Shown: positions 34,398-43,729 of the stretch, piece after piece
Position numbering within the stretch: the stretch's first letter is position 1
Layout of the letters: every line of letters starts with the position of its first letter
NCBI GenBank assembly: GCA_032718865.1
Contig: JALUTQ010000020.1
Span: forward strand, 248,001-312,000
DNA: 64,000 bases
Reading direction: 5' to 3'
DNA from: Tilletia caries
Lineage: Eukaryota; Basidiomycota; Exobasidiomycetes; Tilletiales; Tilletiaceae
Position numbers and translations under genes: made by a program
Notes under the pieces: model-generated
Databases searched by the model: none
Told to the model about the DNA's origin: nothing
What the model saw: only the letters and a program-made list of their open reading frames with translations

Positions 34398-37300
34398 TCA
34401 AGCCCGTTTGACCGTGAATGCATGGGTAAGGTATGACTCGTACGAGCTCTCCGCCTTAGTATCGGTAGCCAACAACCGCCGGGCCCGGAGCAAGATTCGG
34501 TACGTCCCGTTTTGGATCCGGTGGTCTACTCCGTCCGCATCGGTGTAGTTGCCCGTCAGGTTGAACTGGTTGAACAGGTTCGAGGCAGCGGAGGTGGCGT
34601 AGATGTTGTTTCGGGGTATGCACGAACCATAATCGAGGTTGCCGATGATCTTGACGTCCTTGAAAGAGCCGCTTGTGCCGGCAACGCGCTGCAAGGCCAA
34701 CCCAGCATCGTCGCTCGACAGTCGACGGTGCTGCTCAGCATGGAGCGAGTGCGCAAGGTCCATGCCGCTCAATCGTCGGACACCGACGTGCTTGTGTTCA
34801 GTGGCCAGACTGCGTTGCGAAGACGCACTTCCGGTCGATATGGTGGGCACGAAAGTTGTGTTCCCGTCCACGAGATCGATCGAGTAGAACAATGTCCCCG
34901 TCAACATCCGCCACATGAGAGTGGGCTGGGACTCGCTCGACTCGAGCGAGTACACCCGCTGATCGTCCGTGATCACCGTCTTCCCGTCCGGTTTGAGCAG
35001 CGCAGGCACAGCGAACCCGAGCGCACTGTCCGACGTGTCCAACACCTGCTGGCTGCTCAACTTCGTCCCCACACCGGAGTACGGAACACGCATACTGCCA
35101 GACGAGATCGAAGACTTGATGGAGATGAAGCCCGAGTAGATCGGGAGCGTGCTCGTGTCCAGACCAGGTGCCTTGAAGGTCATCGAAACGTCCTGGCTCT
35201 TGCCGGGCAGGATGGTGACCGTCTTGCTCGAGAACTGGACCGACGCTGCATTCGTGGTCGGCTTGACCGGTCCGGGGACGTAGACGGCCTTGTCAGAAGG
35301 GTCGATCGAGGCAATGCTGCCGCCGGGAAGGTGGGAAAGGGTGTATGTCTGCTCCATTGTGCCCACGTTCGAGATGGTCAACGTCTGCGTCCCGTCGAAG
35401 TACTGAGTGTCATTCAAGTCCAACAATCCCGGAGAGACACGCGAGACGCTCTTGATGGCCGCGTAGACATTGACCAATCCACCTCCCTGTCGCGCCGTCG
35501 TTTCGAGCGTGCTAACGTTCGTGCTGAAGCCCAGCGGCTTGGCCGTCGAGGACAGCACACTGCGGATGACCAGGGGGGAGTCCGAATTGCCCTTGATGGA
35601 GCGGTACATCGCCGTGCTTCCCGCAATGAAAGGAGTGGCCATCGAGGTACCCGAGATAATGGAGTACTTGCCGAGCTTGAGCGGCCAAGTCGAGAGAATG
35701 TTACCTCCGGGTGCACTGACCGAGGCCGCGTTTTGCGCTTCCCAAGTGAGACCGTAGGTCGAGAAGGAGCTCATGAAGCCACCGTTGCCTGTGTCCGGAA
35801 CACCGGTGACACTCTGGTTGGTAAAGTCGATGTAGAGCTGCTTGCCCGAAGCAAGGGCGTTGACGATGTACAGGCCGTCCGGTCGAGTCAACATCGCAGC
35901 CTGCAAGTCAGCCTGATCGGCCGCTGGCAGGTACGTGATAGAAGCAGCTGAGTTGTAGATGAAAACATAGCGGGCGCCAGCGTTGTACGCGTTGGTGAAC
36001 TTCGTGACGAACGTGCAGGTCTGCAATGGAAGTAGTACGGAAGGTGTCAGTCACACGAAAGTCATTGCACTCAACACACCATAGCAACTCACACCACGAG
36101 CAATGACGACAACGTAATCCTTCAAGTCGGGAGTGCTTGAGGGCAGAGGAGCACAGCCGTCGTCCATCACAGTAGGATCGGTGCTGGTAGCGTAAAGCTT
36201 CAGCTTCTTGCTCTGAGTTGAGTTGAAAGTGAATGGAGTGCCGTCGAGATAGACGAGATCGCCGTTGCCATTGCTGGGGGCGCCGGCCGAGGGAGTCAGC
36301 TTCGCAGAATAGCCGGTCAACATCTCGTTGTCAACGGATCCAACACCGGTGACGCCAAGACCAGCAGCAGGACCAGAGGCGTAGAAAGCACCGTCGGCAC
36401 CGTCGTTGCCGTGAGCAACGATGACAGGAGTACCGAGGGCCACGATTTTGGACGCAACGGCGGAGGCAGGGTCCTCGACCCATCCATTAGGTCCACCGAG
36501 TGACAGGGAGAGCACATCGACGCCGTCGAAGAAGCCTTTCTCGAGGGCAGCGATGATGATGTCGGACGAAGTCCCACCCCCACAGGCAAAGATGCGGTAC
36601 ATGTGGACGTTGGCCTGCGGGACCACACCAGTGAAGCCAAGTTCGCGGTCGAGGGCAATGACGGTACCGGCCACATGGGTGCCGTGACCGGACCCGGGGC
36701 AGTCTGCAAATGGGTCCGAGTCGGGAATGAGGTCAGAGACACCGTCGTACTTGTCTCCTACAAAGTCGTAACCACCGCTGACAGGGCACCCGTGACCGAA
36801 GCAGGGCGTGCCCGATGCCTTCCCACCGTTGAGAGCCGGGTGGGTATAATCGATACCGGTGTCGAGAATGCCGACAGTTTGGCCCTTGCCGTAGTAGCCC
36901 TGCGCGTGCAGCTTGTCAACCCCCGTCATGACGTGAGGCTCGAATGTGTCGTTCTTCAGGAAGCTGTCAGAGGCCACGCGAGAAGCGGACGAGCGAGTCA
37001 GGCCCCCGCCATTCACGGCAGACTGGACGAACTCGGGAGACACGATCGTAGGTTCGAAGGCGGCGGGCTTGTAGATCCGGAGCGGGTGGACCTCCTTGAC
37101 ACCGGGGAACGCTCGGAGCTCCTTTACATCCTTGTCATTGTCAAGGATTAGGGACATGCCTGAGAAAATCCGCGAGTCGGTGAAGGTGAAACGGGTCCGG
37201 TATTGGACGGGACTCTTGCGCTTGGTGAGGAAGCTATGCAAGGCATCATGCTGTGTCCGGTCCTCGCGCTTGGTGAAGCCTGAAGACTCTGCGCTCTTGC

Positions 37301-37466
37301 GAGCCGAATCGCTGACGAACTCGACGAGGTATCCGCGCGGAACGACCGGGGGCGCATTCTTGGCGCCTAGCGCCTTCGGCCCAGCATTTGAGGCCTTGCC
37401 GTGTCGTCGGGATGTGACGACATCTGCGAGCTGGAGGAGAGCCACGAAAGCGAGTGTCAACTTCAT
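34398..37466 (-). CDS. Secreted subtilisin-like serine protease (S8, Vpr/PA-insert type)
   Basis: Extracellular endopeptidase. Two exons: 37466-36093 and 36020-34398, phase-0 intron, about 998 aa. It has a signal peptide (MKLTLAFVALLQLADVVTS), a propeptide (GYLVEFVSDSARKSAESSGF...), and a catalytic triad: Asp about 202 in ILDTGIDYTHP, His about 261 in SGHGTHVAG, Ser about 584 in SGTSMATPF. The long gap between His and Ser carries a PA-like insert (DLKDYVVVIARG...RYVFIYN), as in bacterial minor extracellular protease Vpr and its fungal relatives. A beta-rich Fn3-like C-terminal region follows. It sits at the border of the housekeeping and accessory parts of the window. Confidence 0.9.
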
Positions 37467-39175
37467 CCTGATGATGTTCTAGGGGACGAAGGAAGTATCT
37501 AGAGGGGAAGGAGAGAAAATAATGTGTTCCTTGAGGGAGTGAGAAAGCAAAAGGAGGGGACCGGCTGAGTGAGTGCACACCGAGGCGGGGAGAAAGCGAA
37601 GACAGGCCTTGAAGAATCCGATCCGACCTGCAAAGGAAGGAGAGTGGAAGGGAGAGGGAGGGGAGGGGAAGGGAAGGGAGAGGATAGAGAAGGGGGCGAG
37701 TGTCGGGGGTGGAAGATCTGAACGCCAGAAACAAGAGAGTCAGCTATTTACAGGTCAGACCGCCGTCGCCCGAGGGGTCCCAGCAGAAGCGGTTGAAATA
37801 TCGAGAGGCATTTCCTGTTAGCACTGCGAGGTCCGAGATTGGCAGAAGTTCATCTTGATGTGTTAGTAACAGCATGCGAATAAGACGGGGTCAGTGACGA
37901 TGTGGTACAGCACCATTAGCCCGGAGCGGCGAGTGGCAGAGATAACAGACTTCCCACAACTGTCCGGAGATCAGCAAAGAATTGCCTACACGAGAGCGGG
38001 CTAGCGAAGCGCGCTGCTGGCGGCTGCGTGGCTTCTTGCTTCTCGCCGCTGCTATCGCTGAGCTCGTCGCCGTCGTCGCTGCTGTACAGCGGCAACGTCA
38101 CCTGCTGTCCCCACACGTCGCTGTCGAGGTTGTCGGTGTCGAGCTTGAGACAAACCACACACTTCCCCTTTTTTCTTTCTGAGACATGGATTACGTATTA
38201 CGTACGCAGCGCAACAAACAAACGGTCGAAGCTCAATATACATCAGGTCAACTACATATGTATTCCGTCTACTCACTACTTCTATCCCCTTGATCGCAAG
38301 ATTGTTCGCGTGGCCAGTCTCCACCTCACGCCGCCTGAACCGGGAAACACGGCCGCTAACATCGATGCCATCCATGTCTCGCTCACGCCCCTCCGTCCGA
38401 AAGCCCGTTCTTCTCCCTTCACACCCTCTCAGGTTCTGCAACGTACAGACCCAAGGCCACATGTGAGTGAGTACTTTGTCGTTTGCTCTCTTGCTTTATG
38501 TGACAAGACACTGACGAACCCAAGGGCTTACAGATCTGCATACATAAGTTTCACGATCGCAGAAAGTCGACATGTCGCTCATCGCCAAAGATCGCTCTGG
38601 CCGTAGCGAAGGCCGTGGCCGCGATTCCCATCGGACACTCCTCGGTGACTCTGGGAAAAGGTCAAGACTCGCACAGGACGATTTCTTTTCAGAGATGGTC
38701 CACTCTATCCTGATCGCGCTCCCTGCCGAGCTCAGCCTGCATCATACCGCAATCAATGGCTCCGGCCTTTCGTTTATCCATGTCAAAGAGAGGGAACTTA
38801 GGCACCATACATAAACCATCTGGCGTCCCGCAGCCGCCACGAACTCGCAAACTCGCAAGTATGTATCTCCGGTTGAGGTACACATTATTAAGGGACGGGA
38901 GCCGCGAGTGAATCGATACCTAAGAACTCTTTGGCGGCGAATGGGTACAAGCTAAAGGGTCGCAATACTACTATTACCCGCTGACACCTCATCTCACCTT
39001 CACAGCTTCGCGCACAGACACCAAAAGACTTAAATACAGGAACGACTTGCACATCTTTACTTCCCCCTCCTCTCCACTCTCTCTCCATTCTGCTCCCTCC
39101 CTCCCTCTCTCTCTCCACAACACACACGAGTATCTCCTTGCAGGTGCCAAGTTCAAGCTAAATCTCGGCTTCACC
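37467..39175. other. Intergenic, with possible exon fragment
   Basis: 1.7 kb with no confident gene. A minus-strand frame at about 37985-38158 has protein-like acidic composition (VWGQQVTLPLYSSDDGDELS) but no start codon or neighbouring exon that I can join; see findings. The right end is the promoter of the first small secreted protein gene, with TTAAATAC at 39030-39037 and CT-rich sequence after it. Confidence 0.45.
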
Positions 39176-39624
39176 ATGAATCCCACGCTCATGCTACTCT
39201 CCCTTCTGAGCGCTGCTACCTTCGCTTTGGGAGCTTTGCAGGCCGAAGCAGCATCCCTGCTGGCGAGAAACGTGAGTCAGAAAGGCAGATTGGGTCTGCC
39301 AGGCTCCCTTCCATTTCGACTGACCAAGAAGCTATTTGGGATGACCATAGGACTTTTACGACAACTGTATCAGTAAGGGGCACCTGCCTGACAACTGCAA
39401 GCTAGGCTGCTTCCGCCACGGCCCTCCTGCTGTCGAAGCAGCATCCCTGATGGTTACAAGCGTGAGTCAGAAAGGCAGCTTGGGTGCACTAAGCTCCGTT
39501 GTATCTGGAATGACTAAGAAGATCTTTTGGAGACCCGTAGCAATGCTTCAAGAGATGCGTCCGCCATGGGAATCAGCCTGACGGCTGCAGGCTCGCTTGC
39601 CCAGGCCATGACCCTCACGCTTGA
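39176..39624 (+). CDS. Small secreted Cys-rich protein with two tandem modules (SSP1)
   Basis: Three exons: 39176-39271, 39351-39461, 39541-39624, 96 aa, both introns phase 0. Exon 1 encodes a signal peptide (MNPTLMLLSLLSAATFALG) plus a short pro-region ending ASLLARN. Exon 2 encodes a degenerate module, FYDNCISKGHLPDNCKLGC, in which the first expected Cys is Phe. Exon 3 encodes an intact module, CFKRCVRHGNQPDGCRLAC. The end of exon 2 plus intron 2 repeats the end of exon 1 plus intron 1 (GAAGCAGCATCCCTG ... GTGAGTCAGAAAGGCAG), which shows a tandem duplication of intron and module exon. Same architecture as SSP2 and SSP6. Function unknown. Confidence 0.8.
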
Positions 39625-40495
39625 TTCCTCTCCGCACGAGTGCGACCAGACCTCGATCAGGCAAGAGCTTTACTCGACATAGAGCTCTTGCTGAACCATC
39701 TTCATCCTCTCGGTCGACGGCACTTCCTTCCTTCATCCCAGGCTCGAAAAACGAGTCACGCCTCGACTCCCGGCGCCTTATTCACATCGTGGTCCCATAC
39801 AGATGGCTGAGCTCCTCGATCTTATGCATCATTCATTTCTCTCGCTTCGAAATTCCGAACTGTCTTTCCATTAAGGCCTCCGACTCTCCCGAAAGAGGCA
39901 GAGAGAGAGCTTGAACCAGCTGCTGATCCATTGAATCTCTGCAACAAGTGGTTCGTACCGTCAACAGCAGAAAGAGCCCGTAAACAAAGCCAGGAAGTTT
40001 CCGGCTCGACCAGCTGACTTCTCACTCCTTGCTTCAGCAGAAATTAGCGCCCACTCGTCGGCTCCTCCAGATAAGTTCACAGCTCTGCTCACGCCTTTCT
40101 CCCCTATCTTTCGTCCTGCTCCTCCTCCTCCTCCTCCTCCTCCTCCTCCTCCTCCTCCGTTTCGATGCCCACAATCTCGCTTGACAATGCACGCCCCGCT
40201 CCGCCCCGTCTGCTCGTTTACGATGGGCCCCTCAGGCTTAAGCGGGCTGATCGATTGACTGCTCCGCGTACGATTGCTTCCTTCCTAGTCTTATGCTCGC
40301 CACTGTGTCTACATAGACTCAGGCACAAGCAGAGGCGAGCCCGAACAGACCTCTTAAGAGCGGCTGGCAGATCTGTCCCGCAAACTCACCTTCCCTTCCT
40401 CACCGAGTTCACTCAGCGCAGTTTGAGAATCTTCCATCTTCTTCAACAAACACTCCATCCTTTCACACTTCCTACTCTTCCTACTCTTCAACCCC

Positions 40496-41185
40496 ATGAG
40501 CTTCGAGGTCAACACCCCTGCCGTCCTCATCCAATGCCAGCCCTACAGTATTGCCTGGACCGGCGGCCTTGCTCCCTTCTATCCCGTCATCACCCAGGGA
40601 GGCGACATCGGCAGCATCATCAAGAACTTTGGCGAGCAGAACGGCAAGCAAGTTCCCTGGATTGTTGACCAGCCGGTAGGAGACACGGTCACCTTTGTGG
40701 TTGTGGACTCGCAGGGCCAGACGGCGACGTCCGGCACCTCCCCTGCAGTCGTCAAAGGAACATCGGATGACTGGTGAGCATTGATGGCTGAGCTATGTGC
40801 TGGTACACAGCTTCTGCATACTGACTCCTTCACGCCTGTCATCAGCATGAAGAAAAAGGACGACGGCTCTCCTCCAGCACCCTCCAATACTACTGCCACT
40901 CCCGGCACTCACAGCAATGCGCCTAGTTCCACCTCAGCGACGACCTCGAAATCGGCATCAGCATCGGCATCACCCTCAGCGAAAGCAGACGACGCTGCTG
41001 ACAAGGTCGATGACAACAATAACTCTGCGAGCACTCCTACCCCCGATGGCACCGATCCCGACACCGTGGAACGTCCGACTGCTCCCCCCGCTGATTCTTC
41101 CGCTCAACCCGCAGCGAAGTCGGTGTGGTCCGGCGCTCTTGCGCTTCTCCTCGGTGCCGTTGGTCTCGTCACCTTGACTGTCTGA
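40496..41185 (+). CDS. Kre9/Knh-like Ser/Thr-rich GPI-type wall protein, copy A
   Basis: Two exons: 40496-40773 and 40846-41185, 205 aa. The Kre9/KNH-like N-terminal domain (VNTPAVLIQCQPYSIAWTGG) and SDDC junction are as in the 28727 paralog. The stalk is rich in Ser/Ala/Thr/Asp. The C-terminus SGALALLLGAVGLVTLTV is an intact hydrophobic GPI-type signal, preceded by six C residues (41084-41089) in the codons for Ala-Pro-Pro. As in the other copies, no signal peptide is seen at MSFEVNTP. Confidence 0.78.
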
Positions 41186-41806
41186 ACCAGGTCGCAATCC
41201 GCTCTCCTTCTCGTGTTCTCGGTGGCTCGTCGAGCGCTCGGATATCAATGGATGGACGCTTTCTTTCAGCCTGTAATCGGCATTCTTGCGAACAAATGGA
41301 CGCGGACTCAGTTACTCAGTCTTTCCAGACCCGTACATAGCTCGGGGCCTCCTAGCGTGCGATATCAAAACCTTGAATCCAGGTTTGAAGAAATTCATGA
41401 GCAGAACACGGCTGGATGACCGACGCAAGCGAAAGTGAAAGCAAAGGAGAGAGAGGGAGAGGAGAAACAGCACGTAATTGGCATGAAGGGACTTCGAGGG
41501 AGAAGTGAACGCCCGTGGACCGTGTGTCATGGGTCCCTCCCAACGCTTTTCTTTCTGTTCCAGGACTGATTGCGTCGGAACAAAAAGATCCTCGTACACG
41601 CATGCTCATCCTCAGGTCCTTGGATCACAGGGCGTGAGTGACAACATTGCCTACACTGCCATGTATAAAGAGCATACGTCGCGCGATTGCCATCTTCCCC
41701 CAGATCTCGATATCTCTCTCTCTCGCTCTCATATCTCACACACACAAACGTATACACACATATCTCCTCGCAGGCTCTATCGTCAAGCTCAGTTCTCGGC
41801 GCTACC

Positions 41807-42069
41807 ATGACTCCCACGCTATTGCTCCTCTCCATACTTAGCGCCGCTGCCTTCAACTTAGGATCCTCACAGGACGAGACAGCACCCTTGGTGGCCAGAC
41901 TTGTGAGTAAGAAAGGCAGCTCAAGTGAGATAGGCTCCCGAACCGTTCGTCTAACCAAGTTATTCTCTCGTCTGTGAATATGTAGGACTGCTACGATCAG
42001 TGCATTCGAATGGGGAATCAGAAGGTCAGCTGCGATCTCGCCTGCTTCACCCAGCATCCTCCGGCTTGA
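41807..42069 (+). CDS. Small secreted Cys-rich protein (SSP2)
   Basis: Two exons: 41807-41902 and 41986-42069, phase-0 intron, 59 aa. Exon 1 is a signal peptide (MTPTLLLLSILSAAAFNLG) and pro-region (SSQDETAPLVARL). Exon 2 is one module, CYDQCIRMGNQKVSCDLAC, spacing CX3C-X9-CX3C, ending FTQHPPA. A TATA box TATAAA lies at 41664-41669. An acceptor-like TATCTCCTCGCAGG sits 32 nt before the ATG and is conserved in SSP1. Identical copy at 56859. Confidence 0.82.
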
Positions 42070-42908
42070 GTCCTTTCCGCACGGATGCAACCAGGCCTTG
42101 ACTAGCAGCCAGGCCGCCGAAGCGTTCCTCGGCTTCATCGATCCTCATCCCCGGTGGGCGAATCCTCATTGTACGTACGCTCGAGGCGCCAATCGAGCAT
42201 TGACTGCCGCCGCACCTTGCTCCACTGGCAGTCGTACGGTGTTCAGCTTTGGGAGGACGAGCCACTTGAGTTCACTTTCCTGTTCTCCATCTGCTCCCCC
42301 TCTTGATCACTCGCCGTCGAAGTTTGCCCGCGGATGCGTGGATTTCTGGCTGGGCCCAAGTGTGCTGGCCTTGCCGGTTGGCTTTGTGACGGACCAGGGT
42401 CGCTCTGTGGAGTCCGATTCCGCCAATGATTCGACCGTGTGAAATTTGTCGATGGCAAGAACGTTAACGTTCTGCTTCGTTTGTTTGTGTATTATGTTAC
42501 GTAACGCGGCAGAAGGTACAGCCATAACAAACAACCCGTCGATCTACATATCCAGTTCTGAGTGGTGAGAAAGTCGACCACTCGGGCAGCAGGCGGCGGC
42601 GCAGAAGGCTGTTGAATTCATACAGCGAACCTCTCAAGGCATCTCTGTTCGGTGATCGATCAGCGGGCCAGACTTCTGTGAAGAACGACGGCGCAATAGG
42701 GCAATACGTTCTTCCGAGCCCGTCACTCCTTGGGAAGGGGAAAAAGGTTACTCCGCGCAAACGATACATAAATATGTAAGTGCAAGTATACTGTCTTGCT
42801 TCTTGCTTCGGTCTCCTCTTCATTCTTCTTTCTGAAGCTACCATCATCTTGCACCGACAAATCCAACCCCTGCAGGTCAAGCGTCCATACCACCGATCAA
42901 CTTCCCTC
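42070..42908. other. Intergenic between SSP2 and SSP5
   Basis: Mostly the right part of duplicon copy A. It includes a perfect 16-bp palindrome AGAACGTTAACGTTCT at 42458-42473 and the empty target site ATAAC (42524-42528) that carries the Copia element in copy B. TATA-like ACATAAATATG occurs near 42766. Confidence 0.6.
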
Positions 42909-43278
42909 ATGAGGAGCTCCATGTCCTTCTTCTCCCTCCTCGCACTGCTTCCCATCTCGGCTAGGGCAGCACCCACGCCCACGCCCACGCCTACGCCTAC
43001 ACCTCAGCCACTCGAGATGCTGCCGCCCTTTCCTTACTATGATCCCGGCCACCCTGTGCCTCGGTCCAAATTTCAGGTGAGCTTGCAGGCTTGTGTCTAT
43101 CCGATCTTCAGACGAGTTGCGATTCATGCTCATTCCGGTCTACATTCACGGATGCAAGGACACACAGCAGGCCTGCGAAGAACGCTGCGAGTCGATGTAC
43201 GGCCAAACTGGGAACGACTGCGCCAAGATCTGCTTTTTGTGCCGCCAGTTTCCCGCCAGCGCGCCATACTGCCCGTGA
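42909..43278 (+). CDS. Small secreted Cys-rich protein with Pro-Thr linker (SSP5)
   Basis: Two exons: 42909-43076 and 43168-43278 (acceptor at 43167 or 43170), phase-0 intron, about 92 aa. The signal peptide is MRSSMSFFSLLALLPISARA, followed by a (Pro-Thr)n linker. Exon 2 encodes CEERCESMYGQTGNDCAKIC, spacing CX3C-X10-CX3C, then FLCRQFPASAPYC with two extra Cys. An alternative acceptor at about 43110 opens another frame (to 43381), but it lacks the family pattern. The exon plan matches the other SSP genes. Confidence 0.7.
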
Positions 43279-43714
43279 TTACCCCAAAGCCGAGCCCGAG
43301 GCCTCGTCGGCTTGTCCTATCCACTCTCCAGATCACAAGGCCTCTATCGACACAATGAGCCGGGCGGTTGGGATGGTGTGAATGAATGAACGTTGCGACA
43401 GGTGTGCGCACAGACATTTGTCGATTCCACTGGTCGGCATCGCTAGCCTCAGAGACGGGAGGCCCGAGACCCTCTTTCACATCAGGCATCCTCCTTGCTG
43501 GCCGATAACGCGTATGAGAGCGCCGTTAAGGGCGGGACGAAGGGAAGAAGGATGGAAGTATGTATATCCATCGCATGCTGAGATTCACCGATTCATTCAT
43601 GATCATATTAAATAACGGGTGATCATGGTGGGAAAGCCTGCCACGTGGGGCGTCTTTTTATCTTATCTAATCTCACAGTGTTGTTCCAGCTCGGAAGGTG
43701 AACAAATTCCGCAG
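43279..43714. promoter_or_regulatory. Original upstream region of the 45732 gene
   Basis: Sequence that, before the LINE-like insertion, ran directly into the start codon now at 45732. It is now separated from that start by about 2 kb. No TATA box is clear. Confidence 0.5.
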
Positions 43715-43729
43715 CTGCGAGATGCCACC
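43715..43729 (+). repeat. Left target-site duplication of LINE-like element
   Basis: CTGCGAGATGCCACC, identical to 45725-45739. It contains an ATG that is the left copy of the downstream gene's start codon; here it leads into a 13-codon dead end. Confidence 0.88.

Larger units (their letters stand above)
39738..42659 (+). repeat. Duplicated block, copy A
   Basis: Matches copy B (54803-57580, then 63865-64000) in the same orientation over about 2.9 kb. The left 300 bp (to about 40060) differ at many positions. From about 40200 rightward only a handful of differences are visible. It contains the Knh-like gene at 40496 and SSP2. The match continues to the window end at the copy B side, so the right border is not seen. 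Confidence 0.93.

Noticed and set aside
42458..42473. 16-bp perfect palindrome AGAACGTTAACGTTCT
   Set aside because: It is real and duplicated with copy B, but self-complementary words of this kind are not rare, and nothing ties it to a function.
43088..43381. Alternative exon 2 of SSP5 using the acceptor near 43110
   Set aside because: It gives a basic protein without the family's Cys spacing, while the acceptor at 43167 or 43170 gives CX3C-X10-CX3C in the usual position.
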